In this document: positions 7,553 to 15,740 of the stretch, piece after piece
Position numbering within the stretch: position 1 is the first letter of the stretch
Layout of the letters: every line of letters begins with the position of its first letter
Virus record (IMG/VR): IMGVR_UViG_3300043353_000017
Span: 1-36,839 of that record
Strand: one strand, 5' to 3'
From: a virus
DNA: 36,839 nucleotides
Program-made: the position numbers and the translations under genes
Notes under the pieces: generated by a model
Databases searched by the model: none
What the model saw: the letters and a program-made list of their open reading frames with translations, nothing else
What the model was told of the DNA's origin: nothing

Positions 7553-9009
7553 TGGCCGCACTTGACTTCCCACCTTCGCCTACCCCCGGAACAGTGTACG
7601 GCAAGTATACTTGGGACGGCGATAAGTGGGGTATCACGCCGACTGCGGCTGGTGGTGGTATTACTCAAGCTGATGCTGATCTTCGCTATGTGGATGTCGC
7701 TGGCGACACCATGACTGGCCACTTGACGTTGCCGACAACGCCAGCAGCGGCGAATGCGGTGCGCAAAGATTACGTTGATACAGCGCTCGCTGGCACCGTT
7801 TCTCAAAGTTACGTTGATACCCAAGATGCTCTTCGACTGTTGAAAACGGCTAATCTGAGCGACGTCGCTAACGTTGTAGCATCGCGGCAAAGCATTTACG
7901 CCGCGCCGTTTGATGCGATGAGCTACAACGGACTGCAGGTGAATGGTTGCGCTGATGTCAGTCAGGAACTAGGCTTCGCGGGATTTACTTTGACAAGTGC
8001 AAACAACGCAAATTGGGCCTGTGATGGGTGGAAGGTTGGCATCGTCCAAGGCGCGGGCGCGGTGTCGTTTACGGCCAGTCAGGGGTCTAGCGGTGGGCTG
8101 GTCGGAATGTCGAACGCTGTTGTCGCCACGATCAATAACAGCAATTTCAACTTGGCCACCAACGGAGACTGCATCTACATAAGACACCAGATCGAAGGCT
8201 ATCGGGCAGTACGTCTTGGTTGGGGTACAGCAGTCCCAAATTCACTTTCCTATGGCATGTGGTTCCTCGCGCCGATAGCCGGGACATTCGGCATTCGCGT
8301 GTTCAATCAGGCATTTAACCGCACCTACTACATTGAGCATACGGTTCCGGTTGGGTGGTCGTGGGTTTCAGGAACTATCGCTGGCGAGACCAGCGGCACG
8401 TGGGTCACCAACAATGGCGTCGGGATATACTTCGATATCCTCGTCAGCGGCAAGGACGCTGCACCAGCAGCTCCGTCCAATGGCGTGTGGTCTACGGCTG
8501 CGATAAAAACCGCCACGACGGGCATGACCAATTTGATGGGCACATCCGGCAATCAAGCGCGGGTGACTGGGCTTATTCTGGTCCCCGGCAACGAGGTGCC
8601 GTCTGCGGCGCGTGCGATGCTGATTGCGCGGCGCTACGATCAGGAACTACCGCTGTGCCAGAGGTATCTACAAAAGATCGGGTTCGGCCCTGAGATAGCA
8701 GTGGGCGACGCCATCACTGGGGTTCAACATCCCGGCATCGCCGTTACAACCACGATCATTGGCATCATTAAACAATTTGTCGTTCCGATGCGCGCTGCTC
8801 CGACTACTACGACTTTCTATCGCGGGGTCAGTGGTGCGAGCGTCGGGAAATGGTCATACTACAACGGTGTATGGATCGACGCGGCCAGCATGTCCGTTAA
8901 CACCGTCGATACCAATCAGATCGGCATAAACATGAATTTTGCGGGCGGGCTTACGGCTGGCCTTTCCTTCACCACGCAGGGTGGTGCTCTACTGGACGCG
9001 AGGCTCTGA
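7552..9009 (+). CDS. Tail fibre protein 2 (paralogue of fibre 1)
   Basis: A 485-residue protein. The N-terminus differs from fibre 1: a short Pro-rich start with Tyr-Thr-Trp-Asp-Gly-Asp-Lys-Trp, then an Asp-Ala-Asp-Leu-Arg-Tyr-Val plus Gly-Asp-Thr-Met-Thr-Gly module (about residues 42-64), a common trimeric fibre repeat. From about residue 85 to the end it parallels fibre 1, including the Asp-Gly-Trp near 160 and the Arg-Tyr-Asp-Gln-Glu-Leu near 360. It probably provides a second receptor specificity or forms a mixed fibre. Its start overlaps the stop of fibre 1. Confidence 0.85.
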   Translation: MAALDFPPSPTPGTVYGKYTWDGDKWGITPTAAGGGITQADADLRYVDVAGDTMTGHLTLPTTPAAANAVRKDYVDTALAGTVSQSYVDTQDALRLLKTANLSDVANVVASRQSIYAAPFDAMSYNGLQVNGCADVSQELGFAGFTLTSANNANWACDGWKVGIVQGAGAVSFTASQGSSGGLVGMSNAVVATINNSNFNLATNGDCIYIRHQIEGYRAVRLGWGTAVPNSLSYGMWFLAPIAGTFGIRVFNQAFNRTYYIEHTVPVGWSWVSGTIAGETSGTWVTNNGVGIYFDILVSGKDAAPAAPSNGVWSTAAIKTATTGMTNLMGTSGNQARVTGLILVPGNEVPSAARAMLIARRYDQELPLCQRYLQKIGFGPEIAVGDAITGVQHPGIAVTTTIIGIIKQFVVPMRAAPTTTTFYRGVSGASVGKWSYYNGVWIDAASMSVNTVDTNQIGINMNFAGGLTAGLSFTTQGGALLDARL

Positions 9010-9011
9010 CT

Positions 9012-9179
9012 TTGAATCAGATTGTTGAAACAATTGTCAGGGATTTCAAACAGACGCCATTCCTGTTAGCGGTGCTGTTGATTAACACATTTGTGTTGAT
9101 AGGGTTTGCACTCACTTTGACACAAGTAAGCGAAGCCGTCGAGCGCCGCGATAGAATTCTGGAACGCTGCATCAAGTGA
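9012..9179 (+). CDS. Small single-pass membrane protein
   Basis: A 55-residue protein starting at TTG, too short for many gene callers. Residues about 16-38 form one hydrophobic helix (Phe-Leu-Leu-Ala-Val-Leu-Leu-Ile and onward), followed by an Arg/Glu-rich tail ending in Cys-Ile-Lys. It fills the gap between fibre 2 and the collar protein. Small membrane proteins at this place in other phages are sometimes annotated as holin-like. One transmembrane segment fits a pinholin or class III holin, but no endolysin is adjacent, so lysis is only a possibility. Confidence 0.6.
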   Translation: MNQIVETIVRDFKQTPFLLAVLLINTFVLIGFALTLTQVSEAVERRDRILERCIK

Positions 9180-9191
9180 TGCGAGGGTAAT

Positions 9192-10223
9192 ATGGCTGAC
9201 ACAACTACACCCAAATTGGGAATGATTAAACCAGAAGTTGGCGCATCCAACAATACGTGGGGCACCAAGACCAACGGCAATTGGGACATCATCGAATCTA
9301 AGATGGTGCGACAGTCCATTCAATGGACCATCACGACGGGTGATGATAACTCAGTTAGTACGGGCGGCCCGTTTCTTATCACTAGATATGGCAATGACGG
9401 GTTACGCATTGACGATCCAATTTTCATAAGCCGTCAAACCGGCGCGGTGGCACTTCCTGGAGTTCTTTTGGCCTCAACAGGTTCGTTTGCTGCCCCATCC
9501 ATATCTTTCGCGGGTGCTCCTGACATTGGATTTTATGGCGTTAATTACGCCGCGAAACAATTTGGCGTTGCTGGTCGCTTGGTTGGTGATGGTACAGTTC
9601 CCGCTGGCGCTATCATGGATTTTGCGATGCCTAATCCTCCCGCTGGTTGGCTTACGTGTGACGGTCAAGCGGTGTCGCGCGTTACTTACGCGCAGTTGTT
9701 TGCTAACATTGGCGGCACTTGGGGTGGTGGCGACGGAAGTACCACGTTCAATTTGCCTAATTTTCAGACGCGTTACAGGCGACACCGGGACAATTCACCA
9801 TCATACGCGAACACTGTGGGTACGTTGCAAACTCCGTGCAATTTAAGTCATTACCACAACGTTATCTACAACAGCAGTACCGGTTACACAGATCATTCTA
9901 TTGATCATTTACATAATTTAGGTGGTACGACAGGGCCGATGAACCGCAGTAACCCTCATAGCCATCCTTACACCATAGTTAATCAAGCTCAGCAGAAGCC
10001 TGCTGGAACTGGTCTCGGTGCTTATATTGACACTACAGGGTCGAATACCGGTAACACTGATATTAATCACGAACATGCTCTTCCAGCGACTACCGGTGCT
10101 TCGGATAGGGATTTGAACCATTACCACTCGTTTGGTTTCAACGTCAATACCGGAGGCGGGGCGGGCGACGGCAATGAAACTAGGCCATATTCGGCTACGG
10201 TTCTAACGTGCATCAAGACTTGA
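9192..10223 (+). CDS. Tail collar / short-fibre tip protein
   Basis: A 343-residue protein. It shares the N-terminal attachment motif of fibre 1 (Pro-Lys-Leu-Gly-Met-Ile-Lys-Pro, Asn-Thr-Trp-Gly). Residues about 135-200 are a phage tail collar domain: Gly-Ala-Ile-Met-Asp-Phe, Pro-Ala-Gly-Trp-Leu-Thr-Cys-Asp-Gly, and Phe-Asn-Leu-Pro-Asn. After it come five His-x-His motifs (His-Tyr-His, His-Leu-His, His-Ser-His, His-Glu-His, His-Tyr-His). Such motifs bind metal along trimeric fibre tips in T4 gp37. The protein probably contacts the host surface. A GAGGG Shine-Dalgarno precedes the ATG. Confidence 0.85.
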   Translation: MADTTTPKLGMIKPEVGASNNTWGTKTNGNWDIIESKMVRQSIQWTITTGDDNSVSTGGPFLITRYGNDGLRIDDPIFISRQTGAVALPGVLLASTGSFAAPSISFAGAPDIGFYGVNYAAKQFGVAGRLVGDGTVPAGAIMDFAMPNPPAGWLTCDGQAVSRVTYAQLFANIGGTWGGGDGSTTFNLPNFQTRYRRHRDNSPSYANTVGTLQTPCNLSHYHNVIYNSSTGYTDHSIDHLHNLGGTTGPMNRSNPHSHPYTIVNQAQQKPAGTGLGAYIDTTGSNTGNTDINHEHALPATTGASDRDLNHYHSFGFNVNTGGGAGDGNETRPYSATVLTCIKT

Positions 10224-10230
10224 GGCAGCG

Positions 10231-11739
10231 ATGATTCCCGTAGAATTCCCTCCGGGGGTAACAACTTTACTGTCTAGGTCTGCCAAGATATCCAATTGGC
10301 GGGACGCCAATCTTGTGCGATGGGATGACGGAACTACTCTTAAGCCGGTGGGTGGATGGGAACAGGTAGTCTTAACGGGGACATTCGCGTCTCGTATTCG
10401 ATACATGCATCGCTGGATAGCCCTTAATGGCATCGTATGGACTGCTTACGTATGCGAGCAACATTGCTACGTAGAATCAGGCGGGGCGCTGACTGATATT
10501 ACGCCTGCGGGTGGGATACCCGCTCCATCGGGCGACCAAGCCGGTTATGGTGAGTTGAACTACAGTACGGGCAATTACGGCGTGGATGTCCCCGGCGCGG
10601 TATCCACTTTGCAGAAATTCTCCCTAGTTTGGTCGGCGGACAATTGGGGTCAAGATCTGCTGGTGATGTGGAGTTACGAGGGTCACCTGTATAAGTGGTC
10701 CCCGACAACTCCGGGTACGAAATTAACGGCAGTAACCGGCGCTCCGGTAGCAAATCGGCAGTTTGTAATTACCCCAGAGCGTCACGTTATGCTGTTCGGG
10801 ATGGCTGGCGCATTCGGTGACATTGGGTGGTGCAGTCAAGAAGATATCACTGATTGGAATTTCGCCAGCACTACCAACACGGCGGGCAGTTACACAGTGG
10901 ACCCGTTATCGCCCATCGTAGCCGCGAGGTTATCTTCTGCTGGTATTCTGGTATTTTCTCCTGCGATGACGCACGTGCTGGATTATATCGGGTTGCCTTA
11001 CGTGTACCGCATTCGGCCCGTGGGTAAAGTGCCTATCCCAATATCCGCCGCTTCCACAGCGTCCATCCCCGAGGGCATCATTTGGATTTCGGTCGAAGGA
11101 TTTTGGCTATGGAATGGTAACACCGCTGACATTATCCCGTGTCCGCTTTGGGATTCCATTGCCGCTAGGATGGACTTCGGTAGGACCATCCGCGAAGCAT
11201 CCGTGGTGAGTATTGCGAGCCGAGGCGAAATATGGTGGTTCTGGGTGGACATTAGTTTGGGCCTCCAAACCAGCCGTTATGTCGCGTTGGACTACAGGTC
11301 CAAAGTGTGGATGCCGGGGTTCCTCAGCAGGACGTGCGGCATTACGTACGGTAATGACCGTAACCCGATAATGTCGGATGGAACTAGGGTGTGGAAGCAC
11401 GAGGTTGGGTTTACTTACCCCGAAGCATTGTTCATGCCATTTTTGGAGTCCCAGACTTTGAATGTGATGGGCGGCGAGAAATGGACTACCATCACTAAAA
11501 TACTTCCCGACATCATGGGGGATAAGACCGCTTTGGCTTTTTCGTTGATGAAAAATAACGATCGCTCCGTGTATTCTAAACAGACCCAATCGCCGCAGCG
11601 CACGGTGAATATACACGGTTGGGTGGATTTGCGAGAGACAGCGCGGGACCTTCGGTTGCGCATAGACATGATAAAAAACATCAATTGGAGTACTCTTGGC
11701 CCAATTATTTTTGACATGAAGCCGAGGGGTGGCAAATAA
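10231..11739 (+). CDS. Tail structural protein (stabilisation/nozzle type)
   Basis: A 502-residue, beta-rich protein with many Trp/Gly pairs (Trp-Asp-Asp-Gly, Gly-Gly-Trp, Trp-Ser-Pro), as in a beta-propeller. The start, Phe-Pro-Pro-Gly-Val-Thr then Trp-Arg-Asp-Ala-Asn-Leu-Val-Arg-Trp, resembles podovirus proteins labelled stabilisation or tail-tube protein. In T7-like tails the nozzle (gp12) is also a propeller protein, which makes that role plausible. Position after the fibres agrees with a tail role. A GAGG site lies just upstream of the ATG, and the stop overlaps the next start. Confidence 0.65.
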   Translation: MIPVEFPPGVTTLLSRSAKISNWRDANLVRWDDGTTLKPVGGWEQVVLTGTFASRIRYMHRWIALNGIVWTAYVCEQHCYVESGGALTDITPAGGIPAPSGDQAGYGELNYSTGNYGVDVPGAVSTLQKFSLVWSADNWGQDLLVMWSYEGHLYKWSPTTPGTKLTAVTGAPVANRQFVITPERHVMLFGMAGAFGDIGWCSQEDITDWNFASTTNTAGSYTVDPLSPIVAARLSSAGILVFSPAMTHVLDYIGLPYVYRIRPVGKVPIPISAASTASIPEGIIWISVEGFWLWNGNTADIIPCPLWDSIAARMDFGRTIREASVVSIASRGEIWWFWVDISLGLQTSRYVALDYRSKVWMPGFLSRTCGITYGNDRNPIMSDGTRVWKHEVGFTYPEALFMPFLESQTLNVMGGEKWTTITKILPDIMGDKTALAFSLMKNNDRSVYSKQTQSPQRTVNIHGWVDLRETARDLRLRIDMIKNINWSTLGPIIFDMKPRGGK

Positions 11740-11945
11740 TGATGAAAGTTCCGAACTTCGAAGACCCTGCGGTCACTAGATTCCTCGTCGAATATCTGCG
11801 GGAATCAGAGCGCACCGACAAGGATTACATGCGAGCCACCACTGGTAACAAATCACTGCTGTTATATTCGCCCAGCCTCAAAGTGTTTGAGATTAAAGTG
11901 AGCGACACCGGGGTTATTACGGCCACCAAGGTATCCGGGACATGA
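11739..11945 (+). CDS. Small hypothetical virion-operon protein
   Basis: A 68-residue protein linked on both sides by overlapping stop/start codons (TAATG before, ATGA after). It has an N-terminal helical part with Glu/Arg and a C-terminal beta-hairpin-like part (Lys-Val-Phe-Glu-Ile-Lys-Val, then Gly-Val-Ile-Thr-Ala-Thr-Lys-Val). No family is recognised. The tight coupling makes it very likely real and co-expressed with the tail protein. Confidence 0.75.
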   Translation: MMKVPNFEDPAVTRFLVEYLRESERTDKDYMRATTGNKSLLLYSPSLKVFEIKVSDTGVITATKVSGT

Positions 11946-12298
11946 TTATTACCGATAGCGCGATGATGAAGAAAATGCAGCGCGCGCTGAAAGAAGCCGG
12001 TGATCTGTTCACCTTGCAGGACATTTCCGCGATGTTGAAGAAGGGCACGGCGCAAGGCCACGTCGTTGGGGATACTTGGGCTATTACTCAGGTGCACGAA
12101 TTCCCCCTGAAGAAATCCGTCAACATCCTAGTGGTCGTCGGTGACATGAAAGATTCGCTAGCGCTGGAAGCCAAAATAGACACGTGGGCTAGGGGAATTG
12201 GGGCTGACGCAATTACTGCCGTTGGACGCGACGGATGGGATAAGTTCGTCGCCCCCGGTTGGAAAAAGACCGGCACAATGTACGCGAAGGAGTTGTAA
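11942..12298 (+). CDS. Conserved podovirus protein of unknown function
   Basis: A 118-residue alpha/beta protein. A helical N-terminus (residues 5-35) is followed by a strand (Val-Asn-Ile-Leu-Val-Val-Val-Gly, about 59-66), a helix, and a C-terminal Val-Gly-Arg-Asp-Gly-Trp...Gly-Trp-Lys pattern. I recognise this ending from small proteins near tail and internal-protein genes of other phages, where it is sometimes compared with acetyltransferase-like folds. No catalytic residues can be named. The start overlaps the previous stop (ATGA). Confidence 0.75.
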   Translation: MIITDSAMMKKMQRALKEAGDLFTLQDISAMLKKGTAQGHVVGDTWAITQVHEFPLKKSVNILVVVGDMKDSLALEAKIDTWARGIGADAITAVGRDGWDKFVAPGWKKTGTMYAKEL

Positions 12299-12299
12299 G

Positions 12300-13520
12300 A
12301 TGGGTGGCACAACCTCGACTACCAACACTTCGCAGCAGCAAAAAGTAGAGCTTCCTGCTTGGGTGGACCAAGCCTCGCAGGAAAACTACCAGATGGCGAA
12401 GGACGTGTCCGGTAGGCCACTGTCTCAGTATCAAGGCACACGTGTCGCTGATCCTTCGACCATGACCACCCAAGGATACGACCTTATTAAAAGCGGTGTT
12501 GGTGCTGCCAACCCTTTGATTGATAAAGCTACCGGAGCTTATGACACCGCCGGTTCGATGTACGGCAAAGCCAGTGGCGTGTTAGATGCCGCTAACCCAC
12601 TGTTCGGTGAGGCAGCTGGCATCTATCGCGGAACTGCTGGTGATTTGGACATCAACAAGTATCTAAATCCATACACCAGCGAAGTAGAGAGTAATGCAAT
12701 ACGCAACGCCAACACGTCGCTCACGCAACAAATGGCGAACAATGCATCCGCTGCCGAAAAGGCTGGCGCATTCGGTGGGTCCCGATTTGGGGTGCAGCAA
12801 GGTGTCGCGCAGGCGGAAGGTTCAAAAGGCATCGGCGATTTAACCGCCGCGTTGCGCAAAGCAGGTATCGATTTCGCCACCACCACAGCATTGCAAGACC
12901 GATCGGGCAAGCAAGCTGCTGCTGCTGGATTGTTAGGCACCGCGAGCGGCATGGGGCAACAAGCCGCTGGTTACGGAAATATTGGGGCTGGTTTTGGTAA
13001 TCAGGGCGCTGGTTATTTAAACAGTGCAGCTTCTAAGCTCGCAGCCAACCAACAAGATGTTACCAACTTGATGATGGGCGGGCAACAAGATTCGGCGCAG
13101 CGTCAGAAAGTTATCGACGCCGAAATGGCCAAGTTTGACGAAGCCAAAAATTACCCCGTCGAGCAGCTTAATATGCGTCTAGCTGCTTTGGGCATGTCGC
13201 CTTATGGCAAGACCACGACAGGAACCGGCACTTCCTCCACGGAAACCCCAATGGATTGGGCTACGACGGGGCTTGGCGTGCTTAAGACTATCCCGTCATT
13301 GGTTGCCATGTCGGATCGCAACACCAAGACCGACATCATCAAGTTGACCGACGGCGAAATTCCGTTGTACTCTTACCGGTACAAGGACGATCCGAAAACA
13401 TACCCGAAGGTGGTGGGGCCGATGGCGCAAGACATCGAGAAGAAGTACCCCAAAGCCATCAAGAAGGTGGGCCGGTACAAGACCGTCGACATTAACAACC
13501 TTATGGAGGTGTTGTCATGA
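12300..13520 (+). CDS. Virion protein with C-terminal S74 (intramolecular chaperone) domain
   Basis: A 406-residue protein. The long middle is Ala/Gly/Gln-rich and low in complexity, with repeated Gly-Ala-Gly and Asn-Pro-Leu units. The last 70 residues (337-406) form a short peptidase S74 domain: Met-Ser-Asp-Arg-Asn-Thr-Lys with the predicted Ser338 nucleophile, then Val-Val-Gly-Pro-Met-Ala-Gln-Asp-Ile and Val-Asp-Ile-Asn-Asn-Leu. S74 domains help trimeric fibres fold and then cut themselves off. Having one here, just before the internal proteins, suggests a trimeric tail-needle or internal-core part. The chosen ATG removes an unrelated upstream extension that overlaps the previous gene. Confidence 0.8.
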   Translation: MGGTTSTTNTSQQQKVELPAWVDQASQENYQMAKDVSGRPLSQYQGTRVADPSTMTTQGYDLIKSGVGAANPLIDKATGAYDTAGSMYGKASGVLDAANPLFGEAAGIYRGTAGDLDINKYLNPYTSEVESNAIRNANTSLTQQMANNASAAEKAGAFGGSRFGVQQGVAQAEGSKGIGDLTAALRKAGIDFATTTALQDRSGKQAAAAGLLGTASGMGQQAAGYGNIGAGFGNQGAGYLNSAASKLAANQQDVTNLMMGGQQDSAQRQKVIDAEMAKFDEAKNYPVEQLNMRLAALGMSPYGKTTTGTGTSSTETPMDWATTGLGVLKTIPSLVAMSDRNTKTDIIKLTDGEIPLYSYRYKDDPKTYPKVVGPMAQDIEKKYPKAIKKVGRYKTVDINNLMEVLS

Positions 13521-14170
13521 CACCTGAAGAATTCGCGGCGAAAATCAGGGCGGCTCGGGGCATTACCCTAACCGGCACGCCTGTTACTCCTATGCCGGAC
13601 CCAGCAACCCGTAGTTTCGCCGTCCCGCCTGTTATACCGCCCGCTGCTCCGGACGAGTCTGTCCGCACCGATGTGATACGAGCGCCGGGAGGGCCAGCTA
13701 CCGATCCCACCGCGCCCCCGGTCAACCTGTACCCTCACGGCAGGCCGCCGTTGGTGCCTCCTGTGGACCCACCTCCTGCAGCAGTAACAGCCCCCAGCCC
13801 ATCTGTTGCACGGGCAGCCCCTCCACCGGCCCGTGTCTTCCCGGTGGAGGGAACTGACCCAGTTCCTAATGCCCCTCCGGGTGTTTCGCTTACCTCTACC
13901 CCCGCTCAGAATCCTGCTTTGGGTTGGGCCGGAACGGTAGGCTTACCGGGAACTCCCGAGGAAGCTAAGGCATTCGATAAGGGTGGTGATTATCAGAAAA
14001 TGTTGGCCGGGATGGATGACATTGCCAAAGGTATGCGCCCCAAAGCTCCGGCTGCTAATCCGTTCCCAGTTATGACCGCTGAACAACCCAACAATCCCAA
14101 TCAGATGGCGGGGCAACTAATGGCGGCGTTGATGCAAAATAAGCGTGGCCTTACTCTGACAGGACGATAA
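13517..14170 (+). CDS. Proline-rich virion-operon protein
   Basis: A 217-residue protein coupled to the S74 protein by an ATGA overlap. Residues about 25-125 are extremely Pro/Ala-rich and probably disordered. The two ends echo each other: Arg-Gly-Ile-Thr-Leu-Thr-Gly near residue 14 and Arg-Gly-Leu-Thr-Leu-Thr-Gly at the very end. Pro-rich proteins at this place are probably part of the ejected internal proteins. No enzyme motif is visible. Confidence 0.7.
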   Translation: MTPEEFAAKIRAARGITLTGTPVTPMPDPATRSFAVPPVIPPAAPDESVRTDVIRAPGGPATDPTAPPVNLYPHGRPPLVPPVDPPPAAVTAPSPSVARAAPPPARVFPVEGTDPVPNAPPGVSLTSTPAQNPALGWAGTVGLPGTPEEAKAFDKGGDYQKMLAGMDDIAKGMRPKAPAANPFPVMTAEQPNNPNQMAGQLMAALMQNKRGLTLTGR

Positions 14171-14173
14171 GTC

Positions 14174-15736
14174 ATGGATATCGGCGAAATCATCCGGAAG
14201 TTGGTGGGCGGCGAAGATCCGAACGCTGCGATTATGGGTGCGCAAGGCGCGGCACCTCCGGGGCCTCCGCCCGTGCAGCAAGCGGCACCCCCGCCTCCGC
14301 AGCCAACTGCGCCTCAAGGTGCGGCGACACCGGTAACCAATCCAATACCGCCCGCTGCTCAACCGAAAGCCCTGCAGTCCCCTTCTGATTTGGCTAACAT
14401 GTATGTCGCGTTGATGGAGAAGAATCAAAACGCAGCGCGGCTGGATTCTGGTCTCAATCTTATCGCGGCGGGTCTGTCGAATAGTCCCACCAATCGTGCG
14501 GCGTTGATCGCTGCTTCTGGTCACGGCGGATCCGGTGGAATGTCCCTGTCGGCCAACGATATGATCAATTTCCAAAAGCAAGCTGACGCGCAGAAGCAAC
14601 AACTTATTATGCAGCAAGCGATGCCTGCACTTATGAAGCAGTATAAGCTTTCGCCTGCCCAAGCCCAAACTTTGATGGCATCCGGTCAGTTGGGCGAGGT
14701 AATTAAACATTACTCCACCGAAAATCTGGGTCAGGCAGATGATGCCGAAACCGGCCAAAAGATACTATTCAATCAGCGCACCGGAGAACCAATTGCGCGG
14801 CTCGGCGGTGAGAAGCCGGAAGAGGGCGTCTACGAAGATACACCGGAGGGTCGTAAGCTGGTTAGCAAGCGAATCCCCGACAGTGGCGTAACCGAACCTC
14901 TGGGATTGAAGCCCACCAACAATAAGCAGCAATTCGATGAGTTCAACGCTGCGCTGGTCGCTCAGGGTAAGCCTCCTATTAGTCCCGAAGACTTCCTCAA
15001 GATGTTGCACCCCGGCCAATCCGTGACCGTAAACAACAAAGACAACGCCCCATTCCAGGCTCCGGAAAAGGGTTACGACTACGTGCGTAACGCGGACAAC
15101 AGTGTTAAGGTTGGTCCGGACGGCAAGCCCACGTTATATAAGATTCCGGGCGGTTCTCCTGAGGAAGAAGCAGCGAATAAAGCCAAAGAGGAAGCTAAGA
15201 AGCTCACCGACGAGCAGAAGAAGGATCTCAAGACCAAAATCCACGCTAACCTCACTTCTACGGCGATCGGTTCTGCTGTCGACACGGCTTTGGGATTGGT
15301 GGATAAGCCGGGAGCCACCGGTTTCGGTTCCCGTTGGGCACGGTCACTTTCGCCTGGCGGAACACCGGCAGACAATATCGATGCCCAGTTGAGTTCTTTG
15401 AAAGCCAACGTGGCGTTGGAAACATTGAAAGGACTGCGCGAAGCTTCTAAAACCGGGGCATCCGGCCTTGGTGCAGTTACCGACTTTGAGCAGAAGATGT
15501 TGGCTAGCGTGTTTGGTCCTCTAGAGACTTATCAGAGCGGCCAGAACATCAAGCCTACTTTGGCTCGCATTAAGGCGGCAATGGAATTGCTGGCCACGGA
15601 CGACTACGACAATAAAACAGACCCCGCCGCTGCAACATCTAAGTTCATGAATGATCTCCATCGCAGGACGGATGAAATCCTCGCCGCAGATGTAAGCGGA
15701 AAAGGCCCAATTAAAGTACAAGTTAGACCGAGGTAA
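14174..15736 (+). CDS. Internal virion (ejection) protein candidate
   Basis: A 520-residue protein with a Pro/Ala/Gln-rich N-terminal third, a helical Gln-rich region (Ala-Asp-Ala-Gln-Lys-Gln-Gln-Leu and on), and a charged C-terminal helical part. An AGGACG Shine-Dalgarno lies before the ATG. Size, composition and place between the S74 protein and the next Ala/Gly-rich protein fit the large internal proteins that podoviruses eject with their DNA. No lytic transglycosylase or peptidase motif was seen. Confidence 0.65.
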   Translation: MDIGEIIRKLVGGEDPNAAIMGAQGAAPPGPPPVQQAAPPPPQPTAPQGAATPVTNPIPPAAQPKALQSPSDLANMYVALMEKNQNAARLDSGLNLIAAGLSNSPTNRAALIAASGHGGSGGMSLSANDMINFQKQADAQKQQLIMQQAMPALMKQYKLSPAQAQTLMASGQLGEVIKHYSTENLGQADDAETGQKILFNQRTGEPIARLGGEKPEEGVYEDTPEGRKLVSKRIPDSGVTEPLGLKPTNNKQQFDEFNAALVAQGKPPISPEDFLKMLHPGQSVTVNNKDNAPFQAPEKGYDYVRNADNSVKVGPDGKPTLYKIPGGSPEEEAANKAKEEAKKLTDEQKKDLKTKIHANLTSTAIGSAVDTALGLVDKPGATGFGSRWARSLSPGGTPADNIDAQLSSLKANVALETLKGLREASKTGASGLGAVTDFEQKMLASVFGPLETYQSGQNIKPTLARIKAAMELLATDDYDNKTDPAAATSKFMNDLHRRTDEILAADVSGKGPIKVQVRPR

Positions 15737-15740
15737 CGAT

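Noticed and set aside
9012-9179. Firm holin annotation
   Set aside because: One hydrophobic helix only and no endolysin next to it; kept as a small membrane protein.
11720-11748. TTGACA at the end of the tail structural gene
   Set aside because: No TGN plus acceptable -10 at 17 bp; unlike the promoter series.
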